Assembly (NCBI GenBank): GCA_028279425.1
Contig: JANQNV010000016.1
Coordinates: 1 to 42,624 of the forward strand
Origin: Longimicrobiales bacterium
Lineage (GTDB): Bacteria > Gemmatimonadota > Gemmatimonadetes > Longimicrobiales > Gaopeijiaceae
Direction of reading: 5' to 3'
DNA: 42,624 nt
The notes beneath the pieces are model-generated. The model was given only the letters and a program-made list of their open reading frames with translations, did not search any database and was not told the origin of the DNA. A program made the position numbers and the translations under genes. Shown piece after piece: positions 1-9,271 of this stretch. Within the stretch, counting starts at the first letter, position 1. Each line of letters opens with the position of its first letter.

Positions 1-1
1 C

Positions 2-286
2 CTCCCGATGGACGCACCCCTGCTGGTGCAGTGCCGAAATCTGCTCGACGGTGACCCCGCCGAAGCGGTCTGCAGCGTCGCCTGCACCGGGTGCAAACGC
101 TGCGTTCAGGATGCCGCCCCCGGCCTGATCGAGGTGCGCGACGGCCTGGCCGTCATCGACTACCGACAAATCGAACGGGCGAACCCGAAGGCCGTCGAGC
201 GCTGCCCCACGGGCGCGATCGTCTGGATCGACGGGCGCCAGTTCCCATCACTCCGCCTCCCGGATGACCACGAGGTAATGGCATGA
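2..286 (+). CDS. rnfB: RnfB C-terminal ferredoxin domain (5' truncated by window edge)
   Basis: This is the 3' end of a gene that begins before the window, and the ATG at 8 is probably internal. RnfB is the iron-sulfur subunit that receives electrons from ferredoxin and passes them to the membrane part of the Rnf complex. The visible part reads CSVACTGCKRC, then LAVIDY and ERCPTGAI, as in the RnfB C-terminal ferredoxin domain. In the usual two-cluster domain a second CxxCxxC precedes CPTGAI. Here that stretch reads YRQIERANPKAVERCP with no cysteines, and the fourth position of the first motif is Asp. Only one [4Fe-4S] cluster can therefore be built from this segment (CxxCxxC plus the late CP). 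The stop overlaps the PFOR start (ATGA). The assignment rests on motif order and on the rnfCDGEA genes that follow. Confidence 0.75.
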   Translation, partial: LPMDAPLLVQCRNLLDGDPAEAVCSVACTGCKRCVQDAAPGLIEVRDGLAVIDYRQIERANPKAVERCPTGAIVWIDGRQFPSLRLPDDHEVMA

Positions 287-3200
287 TTGCGGTGAAGTAT
301 CCTGGAATTCCGTCGGCCTGCGACGGGAGTGACGCGGTCGTCCACGCCGAAACGCATGCCAGCGAGGCCGCCGGGGCCTATCCCATCACCCCCTCGACCC
401 AGATGGGCGAGGGATGGGCGCTGGCCGTGGCGGCGGGCAAGGAAAACGTCTTCGGACGCCGTCTCGTCTTCTTCGAACCGGAGGGCGAGCACGCGGCGGC
501 CGGTGTGACGGCCGGGCTCAGCATGACCGGTATGCGGTCGACCAACTTCTCGAGCGGGCAGGGCATCGCCTACATGCACGAGTCGTTGTATGCGGCCGCA
601 GGGAAGCGGCTTCCCTACGTGCTCAACGTGGCAGCGCGGGCGATGACGAAGCACGCCCTCAACGTCCACGCGGGGCACGACGACTACCACGCCGTCGACG
701 ACACGGGCTTCTTCCAGCTGTTCGCGAAGAACGTGCAGGAGGCCGCCGACCTGACGCTCATCGCCCACCGCATCGCCGAACTCTCCCTGACGCCCGGCAT
801 CAGCGCGCAGGATGGGTTTCTGACGAGCCATGTGATCGAAGACGTGCGTCTGCCGGAACCGGAGCTGATCCGGGACTACCTCGGGGACCCGGCCGACCTG
901 ATCGATTCTCCGACACCGGCCCAGCGGCTCGTCTTCGGAGAGAAGCGACGGCGTGTGCCGCAGCTCTTCGATCTCGACTACCCGGCCATGCTCGGGGTCG
1001 TTCAGAATCAGGACTCCTACGCGCAGGGGGTCGCCGCGCAGCGCCCCTTCTACTTCGATCATCTGAAGGAGCTCACCGAGCGCGCCTTCGACGAGTACGC
1101 GGCCCTCACCGGACGTCGGTACTCGCGTGTGATGGGGTACCGGCTCGAGGACGCCGAGTGGGTGCTGGCCGGCATGGGCACCGTCGTGCCGAATGCCGAG
1201 GCCGTCGTCGACCACCTTCGTGCGCAGGGGATCAAGGCCGGGGTGCTGAACGTGACCATGTTCCGCCCGTTCCCCTCCGATCTGATCGCCGCGCTCCTCG
1301 CCGGCAAGAAGGGCGTCACGGTGCTGGAACGCGTCGATCAGCCGCTCGCGGCGGATCCTCCGCTTCTACGCGAGATCCGGGTGGCGATGGGCCAGGCGAT
1401 GGAAAACGGGCGAGCTCGCCGTCCCGCGGCGTATCGTCGGTTCCCGCTCCCCTCGGCCGAGCCGGCGCCTCTGCCGTTCCCCGGGCTGCCCGCCCTTCAG
1501 CCCGACGAGATTCCCGGGTTCTGGGCCGCCGGATTCGGCTTCGGTTCCCGCGACCTGCAGGGGGGCGATCTCGTGGCGGCGGTCGAGCACATGCGCAGCG
1601 GCGACCCGTCCCGGCGGCACTACTACATCGGGGTGGAGTTCATCCGGAAGAACACCCGCCTTCCCAAGCTGCAGGTCTGGCAGGATCAGCTCGAGGAGGC
1701 CTATCCGGACATCGCGAATCGAGCGCTACCTCCCGGGGAGCAGATCAACCTGCTCCCGAAGGACGCCGTATCGCTCCGGATCCACTCCGTCGGTGGGTGG
1801 GGCGCGATCACCATGGGCAAGAACGTCGCCCTCACTGCCTTCGAGCTGTTCGGGATGCATGTGAAGGCGAACCCGAAGTACGGCTCCGAGAAGAAGGGCC
1901 AGCCCACCACCTTCTACGCCGTCCTGAGCCATGAAGAGGTGCGGCCCAACGCCGAACTGAAATACGTCAACGTGGTGTTGTCGCCCGACGGCAACGTCTT
2001 CGGGCACTCCAACCCGCTCGCGGGGCTCGCGCGCGGCGGGGTCTTCGTCATTCAGAGCGACCGCCCGCCCGAAGAGGTCTGGGCCAGCTTCCCGGAGTAC
2101 ATCCGCCGCGATATCCGGGATCGCGACATCGCGGTGTACGCGCTCGACGGCTTCGGGATCGCCCAGGACGAGGCGAGCGATGCCGAGCTTCGCTACCGCA
2201 TGCAAGGCGCAGCCTTCATGGGGGCCTTCTTCCGGACGAGCCCGCTCCTGGCCCAGGAGGGGATGAGCGAAGATCGGCTGTTCGAAGGGATCCTCGAGCA
2301 GATGCGGAAGAAGTTCGGCAAGAAGGGCGATCAGGTCGTACAGGACAACGTACGGGTGATTCGGCGCGGCTTCGACGAGATTCGTCGGATCGACCCGTCG
2401 GGAGAGGCGGGGGCCGACGAGCCGACCGAGGCACCGGCCTCCCGGATGCCGACGCAGATGGACGTGCCGGCCGAGGCGGGACTCGCCGACCCGGGGCGGT
2501 TCTTCGAGCAGGTCTGTGCCGTGTGCGCCGTGGGGCAGGACGGCATCGCCGACCCCTTCGCCGCGATCAGCGCGATTCCGGCGGCGACCAGCGCGGTGCG
2601 CGACATGACGGATATTCGCTTCGAGGTGCCCGACTTCGTGGCGGACAAATGCACCGGCTGCAGCCAGTGCTGGATGCAGTGTCCGGATGCGGCGATCCCC
2701 GGCCTCGTGGTGCCCGTCGAAGACCTGCTCGAGCGTGCCGTGGCCCATGCCCCGGGCGCTCCCAAGGACCGCGTGCGACAGGTGTCGAAGCACATCGCCC
2801 GCGAATGCCGCACGGTGATGCAGGCGGGTGCGTTCAGCACCTTCGGCGATGTCGCGGCCCGCGCCTACGCGAGTGTCGCCGATCGGCTCGGGTGGGCCCC
2901 GGATCGACGATCGCAGCTCGACGACGAATGGGCCGCCGTGTTCGGGGTCCTGGCGGAGTTTCCCGTGGCCCGAACGACCCCGTTCTTCGATGTGCCGGAA
3001 CGGCGGGAGAAGGGTTCGGGGGGGCTTCTGGCGATCACCATCAACCCCGAGGCCTGCAAGGGCTGCAACATCTGCGTCGAGGTCTGCCCCGAAGAGGCGC
3101 TGGTGACGGTCCGTCAGGACGACGAGATCGTCGACCGGCTACGGCGGAACTGGAAGTTCTGGGAGACGCTCCCCGACACGCCCGATCGCTTCGTGAACGT

Positions 3201-5418
3201 GTCGGATCTCGAAGAGGGGATCGGCGTCCTGTCGTCCCTCCTGCTCAAGAAGGAGAACTACCAGTCCATGGCCGGCGGCGACGGCGCCTGCATGGGGTGT
3301 GGTGAGAAGACCGCGGTTCACCTCGTGGTGAGCACGATCGAGGCGGTGGTGCGGCCGCGCGTAACGGCGTTCGTAGCCAAGCTGGACCGCCTGATCCAGG
3401 AGCTCGATGGCAAAGCCAGGGCGTTGGTGGCCGAGCACGCCGACCCCGAGCGGCTGGCGGCGGGCCCTGCGATCGTCGAGGTGCCCGACGACGTGCGGTC
3501 CCGTGTCGAGGTGATCAACCGCACCCGGGCCGCCCTCCAGGATCTGCGGTGGCGCTACGAGAAGGGCCCGAGCGGACGCGGTCGTGCGCCGGTCGGCATC
3601 ACCAACTCGACCGGGTGCTCCTCGGTGTGGGGAAGCACGTATCCCTACAACCCCTACCCGTTCCCCTGGGTCAACCACCTCTTCCAGGACGCCCCGAGCA
3701 TCGCGATCGGCGTCTTCGAGGGGCACATGCGGAAGATGGTCGACGGCTTCGTGGAGGTGCGCCGAGCGGAGGCTCTGCTCGAGGATCGCTATGCCCCGGA
3801 GCGGGACGAGCCGGCTCTGGCGACGCTGGACTGGCAGGGCCTCGACGACGAGGAGTTCAAGCTCTGTCCACCGATCCTGACGATCGGTGGTGACGGGGCG
3901 ATGCTCGACATCGGCTTCCAGAACCTCTCCCGCCTGATGGCGAGCGGAAAGCCGATCCGAGTGCTCGTGCTCGACACCCAGGTGTACTCCAACACCGGAG
4001 GTCAGGCGTGCACGTCGGGCTTCACCGGGCAGATCGCCGACATGAGCGCCTGGGGCAAGGCGCATCACGGGAAGGAGGAGGTGCGCAAGGAGCTGTCGTA
4101 CATCGCCATGGCGCATCGGGGCGTGTTCGTGCACCAGTCGTCTCAGGCGCTGGCCTCCCACCTCATGCAGGGGGTGATGAAGGGGCTGAATTCGCGACGT
4201 CCGGCCCTGTTCAACATCTACACGCCGTGTCCGGTGGAGCACGGGCTCGCCGACGAGTGGGCGCCGGAGGCGGCCAAGCTGGCCCTCGAGAGCCGGGCTT
4301 TCCCGTTCCTCACCTACGACCCCGACGGGGGGCCCGACATCGCCGACTGCCTCTCGCTCGATGGCAACCCGGCGCTCGACGAGACCTGGCCCACCTACTC
4401 GCTCGACTATCTCGACGAAGAGGGCGAACAGCAAACGGCTTCGTTCCCGCTCACGATCGCGGATTGGGCGTTCACGGAGACCCGGTTCCGCAAGCACTTC
4501 CAGGTACTCTCGCGCGACGATTGGGACGACGACGCGCACGTGCTCTTCCACGAGTTCCTCGAGATCGCGGCTTCCGAACGCGAAGGGAAACGACCGTTCA
4601 TATGGACGCTGGCGGCGGATCGCACACGATCGCGGGTGGCCGTGTCGAAGGAGATCGTCTCGCTCGCCGAGGAGCGTCTCAACTTCTGGCACCAGATCCG
4701 TGAACTCGCCGGCCTCGACGTACCCGACGAGGTGCGCGAACGGCTCGACGACGCCGCCGAGGAGCAGTTCGCGGCCCGGTTCGAGGCGCTGCGGACCGAA
4801 TACGAGGCCAAGCTTGCGCGTCTACGGGCCGACCTGCCCGCTGCCGTGGCTCGGCGCATGGCGCAGGGACTGCTGGCGCACGGCGGCGGTGATCGCACGG
4901 TCGCCGACATCCTCGCCCAGGCCTTCGCCAGTCCTCTGGACCCGGTAACGGCGGACGACGTGGGCGGGCTGCGATGGGGCGGGGGGAACGGCCAGGAGGG
5001 CGACGCGCCGGGCGGCGGTGGTGCGTTGGCGGTTGCGACCGACGGTTCCGGGGCGGCGACTTCGCTCGCGGCGTCTCCGAAGGCGCCGGCCGCCCCCATC
5101 CCCGCAGATCCGGCAGACGCGGTAGATGCGGCAGGCGCGACGGCGGCGCCCGACGCCGACGACACCTTCGCTCTCGAGCCGTGGATCGATACGCCGCTCT
5201 GCACCTCGTGCAACGAGTGCATCCAGATCAACGGTCAGCTGTTCGTTTACAACGCGTCCAAGCAGGCCGAGATCGGCGATCCGCGCGCCGGCACCTTCGC
5301 CCAAATCGTCCAGGCCGCCGAGAAGTGTCCGGCTGCGATCATCCATCCCGGGACTCCCTTGAATCCCAAGGAGAAGAACCTCGAGAAGTGGATCGCGCGC
5401 GCCGAGCCCTTCAACTGA
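283..5418 (+). CDS. nifJ: Pyruvate:ferredoxin (flavodoxin) oxidoreductase, long form with C-terminal ferredoxin domain
   Basis: Oxidatively decarboxylates pyruvate to acetyl-CoA and CO2 and reduces ferredoxin, in the cytoplasm. The domains run in the order of single-chain PFORs. The N-terminal pyrimidine-binding domain has YPITPSTQMGE near residue 33 and SSGQG at 90-94. An inserted 2[4Fe-4S] ferredoxin domain has C790/793/796/800 and C925/928/931/935. The TPP domain has GGDGAM near 1203 and SNTGGQ. The proximal-cluster cysteines expected from PFOR structures are present: C1003, C1006, C1112 and C1316. At 1711 residues it is roughly 500 longer than typical PFOR. The tail holds an Ala/Pro-rich linker and a single-cluster ferredoxin-like domain (C1640, C1643, C1646, C1682-Pro). 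It lies between rnfB and rnfC with ATGA coupling, so it is probably co-made with Rnf. Another 2-oxoacid substrate is possible but less likely. Confidence 0.93.
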   Translation: MIAVKYPGIPSACDGSDAVVHAETHASEAAGAYPITPSTQMGEGWALAVAAGKENVFGRRLVFFEPEGEHAAAGVTAGLSMTGMRSTNFSSGQGIAYMHESLYAAAGKRLPYVLNVAARAMTKHALNVHAGHDDYHAVDDTGFFQLFAKNVQEAADLTLIAHRIAELSLTPGISAQDGFLTSHVIEDVRLPEPELIRDYLGDPADLIDSPTPAQRLVFGEKRRRVPQLFDLDYPAMLGVVQNQDSYAQGVAAQRPFYFDHLKELTERAFDEYAALTGRRYSRVMGYRLEDAEWVLAGMGTVVPNAEAVVDHLRAQGIKAGVLNVTMFRPFPSDLIAALLAGKKGVTVLERVDQPLAADPPLLREIRVAMGQAMENGRARRPAAYRRFPLPSAEPAPLPFPGLPALQPDEIPGFWAAGFGFGSRDLQGGDLVAAVEHMRSGDPSRRHYYIGVEFIRKNTRLPKLQVWQDQLEEAYPDIANRALPPGEQINLLPKDAVSLRIHSVGGWGAITMGKNVALTAFELFGMHVKANPKYGSEKKGQPTTFYAVLSHEEVRPNAELKYVNVVLSPDGNVFGHSNPLAGLARGGVFVIQSDRPPEEVWASFPEYIRRDIRDRDIAVYALDGFGIAQDEASDAELRYRMQGAAFMGAFFRTSPLLAQEGMSEDRLFEGILEQMRKKFGKKGDQVVQDNVRVIRRGFDEIRRIDPSGEAGADEPTEAPASRMPTQMDVPAEAGLADPGRFFEQVCAVCAVGQDGIADPFAAISAIPAATSAVRDMTDIRFEVPDFVADKCTGCSQCWMQCPDAAIPGLVVPVEDLLERAVAHAPGAPKDRVRQVSKHIARECRTVMQAGAFSTFGDVAARAYASVADRLGWAPDRRSQLDDEWAAVFGVLAEFPVARTTPFFDVPERREKGSGGLLAITINPEACKGCNICVEVCPEEALVTVRQDDEIVDRLRRNWKFWETLPDTPDRFVNVSDLEEGIGVLSSLLLKKENYQSMAGGDGACMGCGEKTAVHLVVSTIEAVVRPRVTAFVAKLDRLIQELDGKARALVAEHADPERLAAGPAIVEVPDDVRSRVEVINRTRAALQDLRWRYEKGPSGRGRAPVGITNSTGCSSVWGSTYPYNPYPFPWVNHLFQDAPSIAIGVFEGHMRKMVDGFVEVRRAEALLEDRYAPERDEPALATLDWQGLDDEEFKLCPPILTIGGDGAMLDIGFQNLSRLMASGKPIRVLVLDTQVYSNTGGQACTSGFTGQIADMSAWGKAHHGKEEVRKELSYIAMAHRGVFVHQSSQALASHLMQGVMKGLNSRRPALFNIYTPCPVEHGLADEWAPEAAKLALESRAFPFLTYDPDGGPDIADCLSLDGNPALDETWPTYSLDYLDEEGEQQTASFPLTIADWAFTETRFRKHFQVLSRDDWDDDAHVLFHEFLEIAASEREGKRPFIWTLAADRTRSRVAVSKEIVSLAEERLNFWHQIRELAGLDVPDEVRERLDDAAEEQFAARFEALRTEYEAKLARLRADLPAAVARRMAQGLLAHGGGDRTVADILAQAFASPLDPVTADDVGGLRWGGGNGQEGDAPGGGGALAVATDGSGAATSLAASPKAPAAPIPADPADAVDAAGATAAPDADDTFALEPWIDTPLCTSCNECIQINGQLFVYNASKQAEIGDPRAGTFAQIVQAAEKCPAAIIHPGTPLNPKEKNLEKWIARAEPFN

Positions 5419-5448
5419 CCGGGGCGGCGCAGGGGTGATGGGCTCGTG

Positions 5449-6810
5449 ATGTCGCGCTTGACCGACTGGTGGCAGAGGGGCTTCCGGCACGGTGTGCACC
5501 CGCCCGACCACAAGGAGGCGACCGCCGCCGTCCCCATCCGCCGGATGCCTTTCCCCGACGAGATCGTGCTGCCCCTTCGTCAGCATGCCGGGGCGCCCGC
5601 CCGGTGTCTGGTGTCGGTGGGCCAGCGGGTCGAGCGGGGCGATCAGGTGGCCGAGGCCCAGGGCCACGTATCGGTCCCCGTCCACGCCTCGGCCTCGGGC
5701 ACCGTGGTCGACGTCGGATGGTGGCCTCATCCCGACGGCTCGCAGGCCGAGGCGATCCGAATCGCCGTCGACCCCCACTCGGCCCAGATCCCCCGCCCTC
5801 GGCTCGTCCCACGATGGGAGGATCTCGACCCCTCGGGCGTGCGCGCAGCCGTGAAGAACGCCGGCGTCGTCGGGTTGGGTGGTGCGGCCTTCCCCACCCA
5901 CGTGAAGCTCGATCCGCCGCCGGATCGATCGGTCGAAGCGCTGATCGTGAACGGAGCCGAGTGCGAGCCCTACCTGACCTCCGACCACCGGGTCATGGTC
6001 GAGCATCCGGAGCGGGTGCACTTCGGAATCCGCATCGTGATGCAGTGCCTCGGTACCTCGCGGGCGGTGATCGGCGTCGAACGAAACAAGCCGGATGCGG
6101 TGGCCCGCTTGCGAGCCACGGTGCCCGACGACCTCGACGTCGAGGTCGTGTCGCTGCGGGTGAAGTATCCGCAAGGTGCCGAGAAGATGCTGATCCACGC
6201 CGTCACCGGGCGGGAGGTGCCCTCGGGCAAGCTGCCGATCCATGTGGGCACCGTGGTCCAGAATGTGGGATCGATCGCGGCCATCGCCGAGGTGTTCGAG
6301 ACGGGATACCCGCTCATCGAGCGGATCGTCACCGTCTCCGGCCCCGGCGTGGTGCGCCCATCGAACCTCCTCGTGCCGGTGGGCACGAAGCTTCGCGATG
6401 TCCTCGCCTTCTGTGGCGGGCTCACCGACGACGCCCGCGAGTTGCTCATGGGCGGGCCGATGATGGGTACGCCCCAGGCCGATCTGGATGCGCCCGTCTT
6501 GAAGGGCACGAGCGGTCTGGTCGCACTCACCGCGGCCGAGGCGAAGCCGCGCCGGGTGTACCCCTGCATCGGGTGTGGGCACTGCCTCGACGCCTGCCCC
6601 GTGTTCCTCAATCCGTCACTCCTCGGCAAGCAGGCGCAGGCGGGGCGCTACGACGAGATGGTCGGGCACAGCCTGATGGACTGCATGGTGTGCGGCTCGT
6701 GCTCGTACGTGTGTCCGTCCAACATCCCGTTGTCGCAGATGTTCGCGGTGGCCAAGGGCGCTGTGCGAAGGGGGGCGCGGCGGGAGCCGGGCGGAGGGCA
6801 GGCCGCGTGA
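5449..6810 (+). CDS. rnfC: Rnf electron transport complex subunit RnfC
   Basis: Peripheral cytoplasmic subunit that carries the NADH/FMN site and two [4Fe-4S] clusters, giving electrons from the Rnf chain to NAD+. The 453-residue protein has the Rossmann-type GLGGAAFPTHVK segment near residue 142, a SLBB-like region with VVQNVGSIAAIAEVF, and two ferredoxin motifs, C373/376/379/383-Pro and C412/415/418/422-Pro. It lacks the long Ala/Lys-rich tail of proteobacterial RnfC. GTG at 5446 and ATG at 5449 are both possible starts; I chose the ATG. The gap from the PFOR stop is about 30 bases. The 3' end overlaps rnfD by GTGA. Confidence 0.93.
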   Translation: MSRLTDWWQRGFRHGVHPPDHKEATAAVPIRRMPFPDEIVLPLRQHAGAPARCLVSVGQRVERGDQVAEAQGHVSVPVHASASGTVVDVGWWPHPDGSQAEAIRIAVDPHSAQIPRPRLVPRWEDLDPSGVRAAVKNAGVVGLGGAAFPTHVKLDPPPDRSVEALIVNGAECEPYLTSDHRVMVEHPERVHFGIRIVMQCLGTSRAVIGVERNKPDAVARLRATVPDDLDVEVVSLRVKYPQGAEKMLIHAVTGREVPSGKLPIHVGTVVQNVGSIAAIAEVFETGYPLIERIVTVSGPGVVRPSNLLVPVGTKLRDVLAFCGGLTDDARELLMGGPMMGTPQADLDAPVLKGTSGLVALTAAEAKPRRVYPCIGCGHCLDACPVFLNPSLLGKQAQAGRYDEMVGHSLMDCMVCGSCSYVCPSNIPLSQMFAVAKGAVRRGARREPGGGQAA

Positions 6811-7850
6811 GCGTGCACTCCGGGCCGGCGCGGCCGAACCCGGTACGTCTCGAACTCGTCGCGTCGCCGCACCTGAAGGCGCCCGACTCCACGGCGCGCA
6901 TCATGTGGACGGTGTCGGCGACCCTGCTGCCCCTGGTGATCGCAGCCACCTGGAGCTTCGGCCCCTCGGCCCTGCTCGTCATCGCGTCGGCCGTCATCGG
7001 CGCCGTCGGGGTGGAGCGGTGGTTCGGTCACGACGGTGCCCTCGGGGATGGCTCGGCGGCGCTGACCGGCCTTCTTCTGGGCCTGACGCTACCGGCCGGC
7101 CTGCCGCTGTGGATGGCCGCGTTGGGCGGAGCCTTCGGGGTCGGCTTCGGGAAGCTGCTCTTCGGAGGACTCGGGCAGAACGTCTTCAATCCGGCGCTCG
7201 TGGGTCGCGCCTTCCTCCAGGCCGCCTTCCCGACCGCCCTCACCACCTGGCCCCTGCCGCGGCAGGGGTGGTCGGTCTTCGCGGGCGATACCTTCGCCAT
7301 TCCCATGCTGCGGGGCGGGACCGACGCCCTCACCGGGGCCACGCCTCTGGGTCTGATGAAGTTCGAGCAGGTGTCGACTCCGGTGTACGATCTCTTCCTG
7401 GGCACGACCGGCGGATCGCTCGGCGAAACGTCGGCGGTGCTGATTCTGCTGGGCGGGGCCTACCTCGCCTATCGCAACTATCTCAACTGGCGTATCCCGG
7501 TAAGCATTCTGGCCGTCGTCGCAGGTCTCTCCAGCGCGATTCACGCGATCGATCCGGCCGGCTTTCCGGGTGCGCCCTTCATGTTGTTCTCCGGTGGACT
7601 GATGCTCGGCGCCGTGTACATGGCGACCGATATGGTCACGAGTCCCGTGACCCACCGGGGGGCATGGATCTACGGCGCCGGCATCGGGGCGCTCGTCGTT
7701 CTGATCCGGCTCTGGGGTGGGCTTCCGGAGGGGATCATGTACGCGATCCTCCTGATGAACGCGCTCGTGCCGTTCATCGACGGCGCCACCCAGCCGCGTG
7801 TGTTCGGTACTGCCGCGGCCCGCGGCGGTAGCGGGGGAGTCGCCCGATGA
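6807..7850 (+). CDS. rnfD: Rnf electron transport complex subunit RnfD
   Basis: Polytopic membrane subunit of about 347 residues. It has many hydrophobic segments and the covalent-FMN motif LTGATPL, with the flavinylated threonine at about residue 179. The segment GLGQNVFNPALVGRAFL is typical of the RnfD/NqrB family. The frame stays open far upstream over rnfC, but that part is a shadow. The family-like protein begins at the GTG at 6807, which overlaps the rnfC stop (GTGA). The 3' end overlaps rnfG (ATGA). It should form the ion-conducting membrane core with RnfA, RnfE and RnfG. Confidence 0.92.
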   Translation: MSVHSGPARPNPVRLELVASPHLKAPDSTARIMWTVSATLLPLVIAATWSFGPSALLVIASAVIGAVGVERWFGHDGALGDGSAALTGLLLGLTLPAGLPLWMAALGGAFGVGFGKLLFGGLGQNVFNPALVGRAFLQAAFPTALTTWPLPRQGWSVFAGDTFAIPMLRGGTDALTGATPLGLMKFEQVSTPVYDLFLGTTGGSLGETSAVLILLGGAYLAYRNYLNWRIPVSILAVVAGLSSAIHAIDPAGFPGAPFMLFSGGLMLGAVYMATDMVTSPVTHRGAWIYGAGIGALVVLIRLWGGLPEGIMYAILLMNALVPFIDGATQPRVFGTAAARGGSGGVAR

Positions 7851-8596
7851 GCACGGCGCTCCCGACGGTCTCGGCTCCCGAGGCGCGAGGCACTCCCTCG
7901 GTCCAACTCGTCGCGACGCTCGCCGTGGCCGGAGCCATCGCCGGCTTCTTCATCGTGCTCGTCCACCTGTGGAGTCAGCCGCGCATCGTCGAGTACCAGG
8001 CGCGCGTTCTCGAGCAGGCGGTGGTCGAGGTGCTCGAGGGCCCGGCGAGCACGCGCACCTTCTACATGATCGACGGGTCCTTCACGGACCAGCCGCCGGC
8101 TGCCGCCGACACGGCGGCGGCGGATCGTTTGTATGTCGGCTTCGATCCAGCGGGCGACCCCGTGGGCGTAGCCCTGTCGGCGGCCGAGCCGGGATTCCAG
8201 GATGTGATCCGACTCATTTTCGGCTACGATCCGGGCGCCGGGATGGTCCTGGGGATGAAGGTGCTCGAATCCAAGGAGACACCGGGCCTCGGCGACAAGA
8301 TCGAAAAGGACAGCAGCTTCGTGGCCGAATTCCGGCGCGCTGCGACGCCGCTGATCGGTGTGAAGCCCGGAGCGGGCTCCGGCGCCGATGGCGAGATCGA
8401 CATGATCACGGGAGCCACCATCAGCGCCCGCGCCATCGTCGACATCATCAACAACCGCCTCGACGCCGTCGGGGGTGCGGTGGATGTCCTCTGGGGCACG
8501 GCGCCCATCGCCGGCGGCGCGCTGGCCGACCCCGCACCGGCCGACTCTCAGTCGGCCGAGTCCGCTCGGGTCCGTATCGTGGGAGGCCTGCCGTGA
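7847..8596 (+). CDS. rnfG: Rnf electron transport complex subunit RnfG
   Basis: 249-residue subunit with one N-terminal membrane segment (about residues 25-45) and a periplasmic FMN-binding domain. The flavinylation motif reads ITGATISARAIVDIIN, with the modified threonine at about 191. ESKETPGLGDKI is also characteristic of the FMN-binding domain. Covalent FMN attachment needs an ApbE flavin transferase, and none is encoded in this window. The C-terminal tail after about 210 (GGALADPAPADSQ and onward) is low-complexity and probably disordered. It overlaps rnfD (ATGA) and rnfE (GTGA). Confidence 0.92.
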   Translation: MSTALPTVSAPEARGTPSVQLVATLAVAGAIAGFFIVLVHLWSQPRIVEYQARVLEQAVVEVLEGPASTRTFYMIDGSFTDQPPAAADTAAADRLYVGFDPAGDPVGVALSAAEPGFQDVIRLIFGYDPGAGMVLGMKVLESKETPGLGDKIEKDSSFVAEFRRAATPLIGVKPGAGSGADGEIDMITGATISARAIVDIINNRLDAVGGAVDVLWGTAPIAGGALADPAPADSQSAESARVRIVGGLP

Positions 8597-9270
8597 GTCC
8601 CCGGGTCACTACGCCGGCCGAAGACTTCGCACGTGGCGTCTGGCGCGAGAACCCCGTTCTCGTCCAGCTACTCGGCCTCTGTCCCGCCCTCGCCGTCACG
8701 AACACGGTCGCCAACAGCATCGCCATGGGGGTGGCGACGTTTTTCGTGCTCACCGGCTCGAGCGTGCTCGTCTCGCTCCTGAAGTCCTGGATCCCGAAAG
8801 AGGTGCGAATCAGCGCGTACATCCTGATCATCGCGACCTTCGTGACGATCGCCGATATGGTACTCGCCGCCGTCGTGCCCGAGATCCACAAGGCGCTCGG
8901 CGCCTTCATCGCCCTGATCGTGGTGAACTGCATGATCCTCGGGCGGCAGGAGGCGTTCGCCTCGAAGCGGCCGGTCGGTCGCGCGCTCCTCGATGCGTTC
9001 GGCACTGGTGTGGGATTCATGATCGCCCTGCTTCTGATGGGCGCGCTGCGTGAAGTCCTCGGCAACGGCTCGTTCCTGGGGGTCTCCCTCTTCGGAGACG
9101 CCTTCGAGCCATGGATCGTCATGATTCTGCCAGCGGGAGGCTTCTTCACGCTCGGCGCGCTGCTTCTCGCCCTTGCGTGGTGGGAGGAGCGGCGGGTGGT
9201 CCCCGTGCATCCTCGGCAGTGGCCGCACGGGGTGACCGCCACCGTCGACACCGGCGCGCGGGAGGCTTGA
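8593..9270 (+). CDS. rnfE: Rnf electron transport complex subunit RnfE
   Basis: 225-residue polytopic subunit of the RnfE/NqrD family. The two cysteines that the family uses for the membrane-embedded iron centre are in place: C30 in LLGLCPALAV and C113 in VVNCMILGR. The start is the GTG inside the GTGA overlap with the rnfG stop; the open frame further upstream is a shadow of rnfG. The C-terminal WWEERR region is cytoplasmic and basic. One base separates its stop from the rnfA start. RnfE and RnfA are homologous, inversely inserted partners that share one iron-sulfur centre between them. Confidence 0.92.
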   Translation: MSPRVTTPAEDFARGVWRENPVLVQLLGLCPALAVTNTVANSIAMGVATFFVLTGSSVLVSLLKSWIPKEVRISAYILIIATFVTIADMVLAAVVPEIHKALGAFIALIVVNCMILGRQEAFASKRPVGRALLDAFGTGVGFMIALLLMGALREVLGNGSFLGVSLFGDAFEPWIVMILPAGGFFTLGALLLALAWWEERRVVPVHPRQWPHGVTATVDTGAREA

Positions 9271-9271
9271 G

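Noticed and set aside
5469-6806. Long open frame upstream of rnfD in the same phase
   Set aside because: It overlaps the whole of rnfC out of frame. Family similarity begins only at the GTG at 6807.
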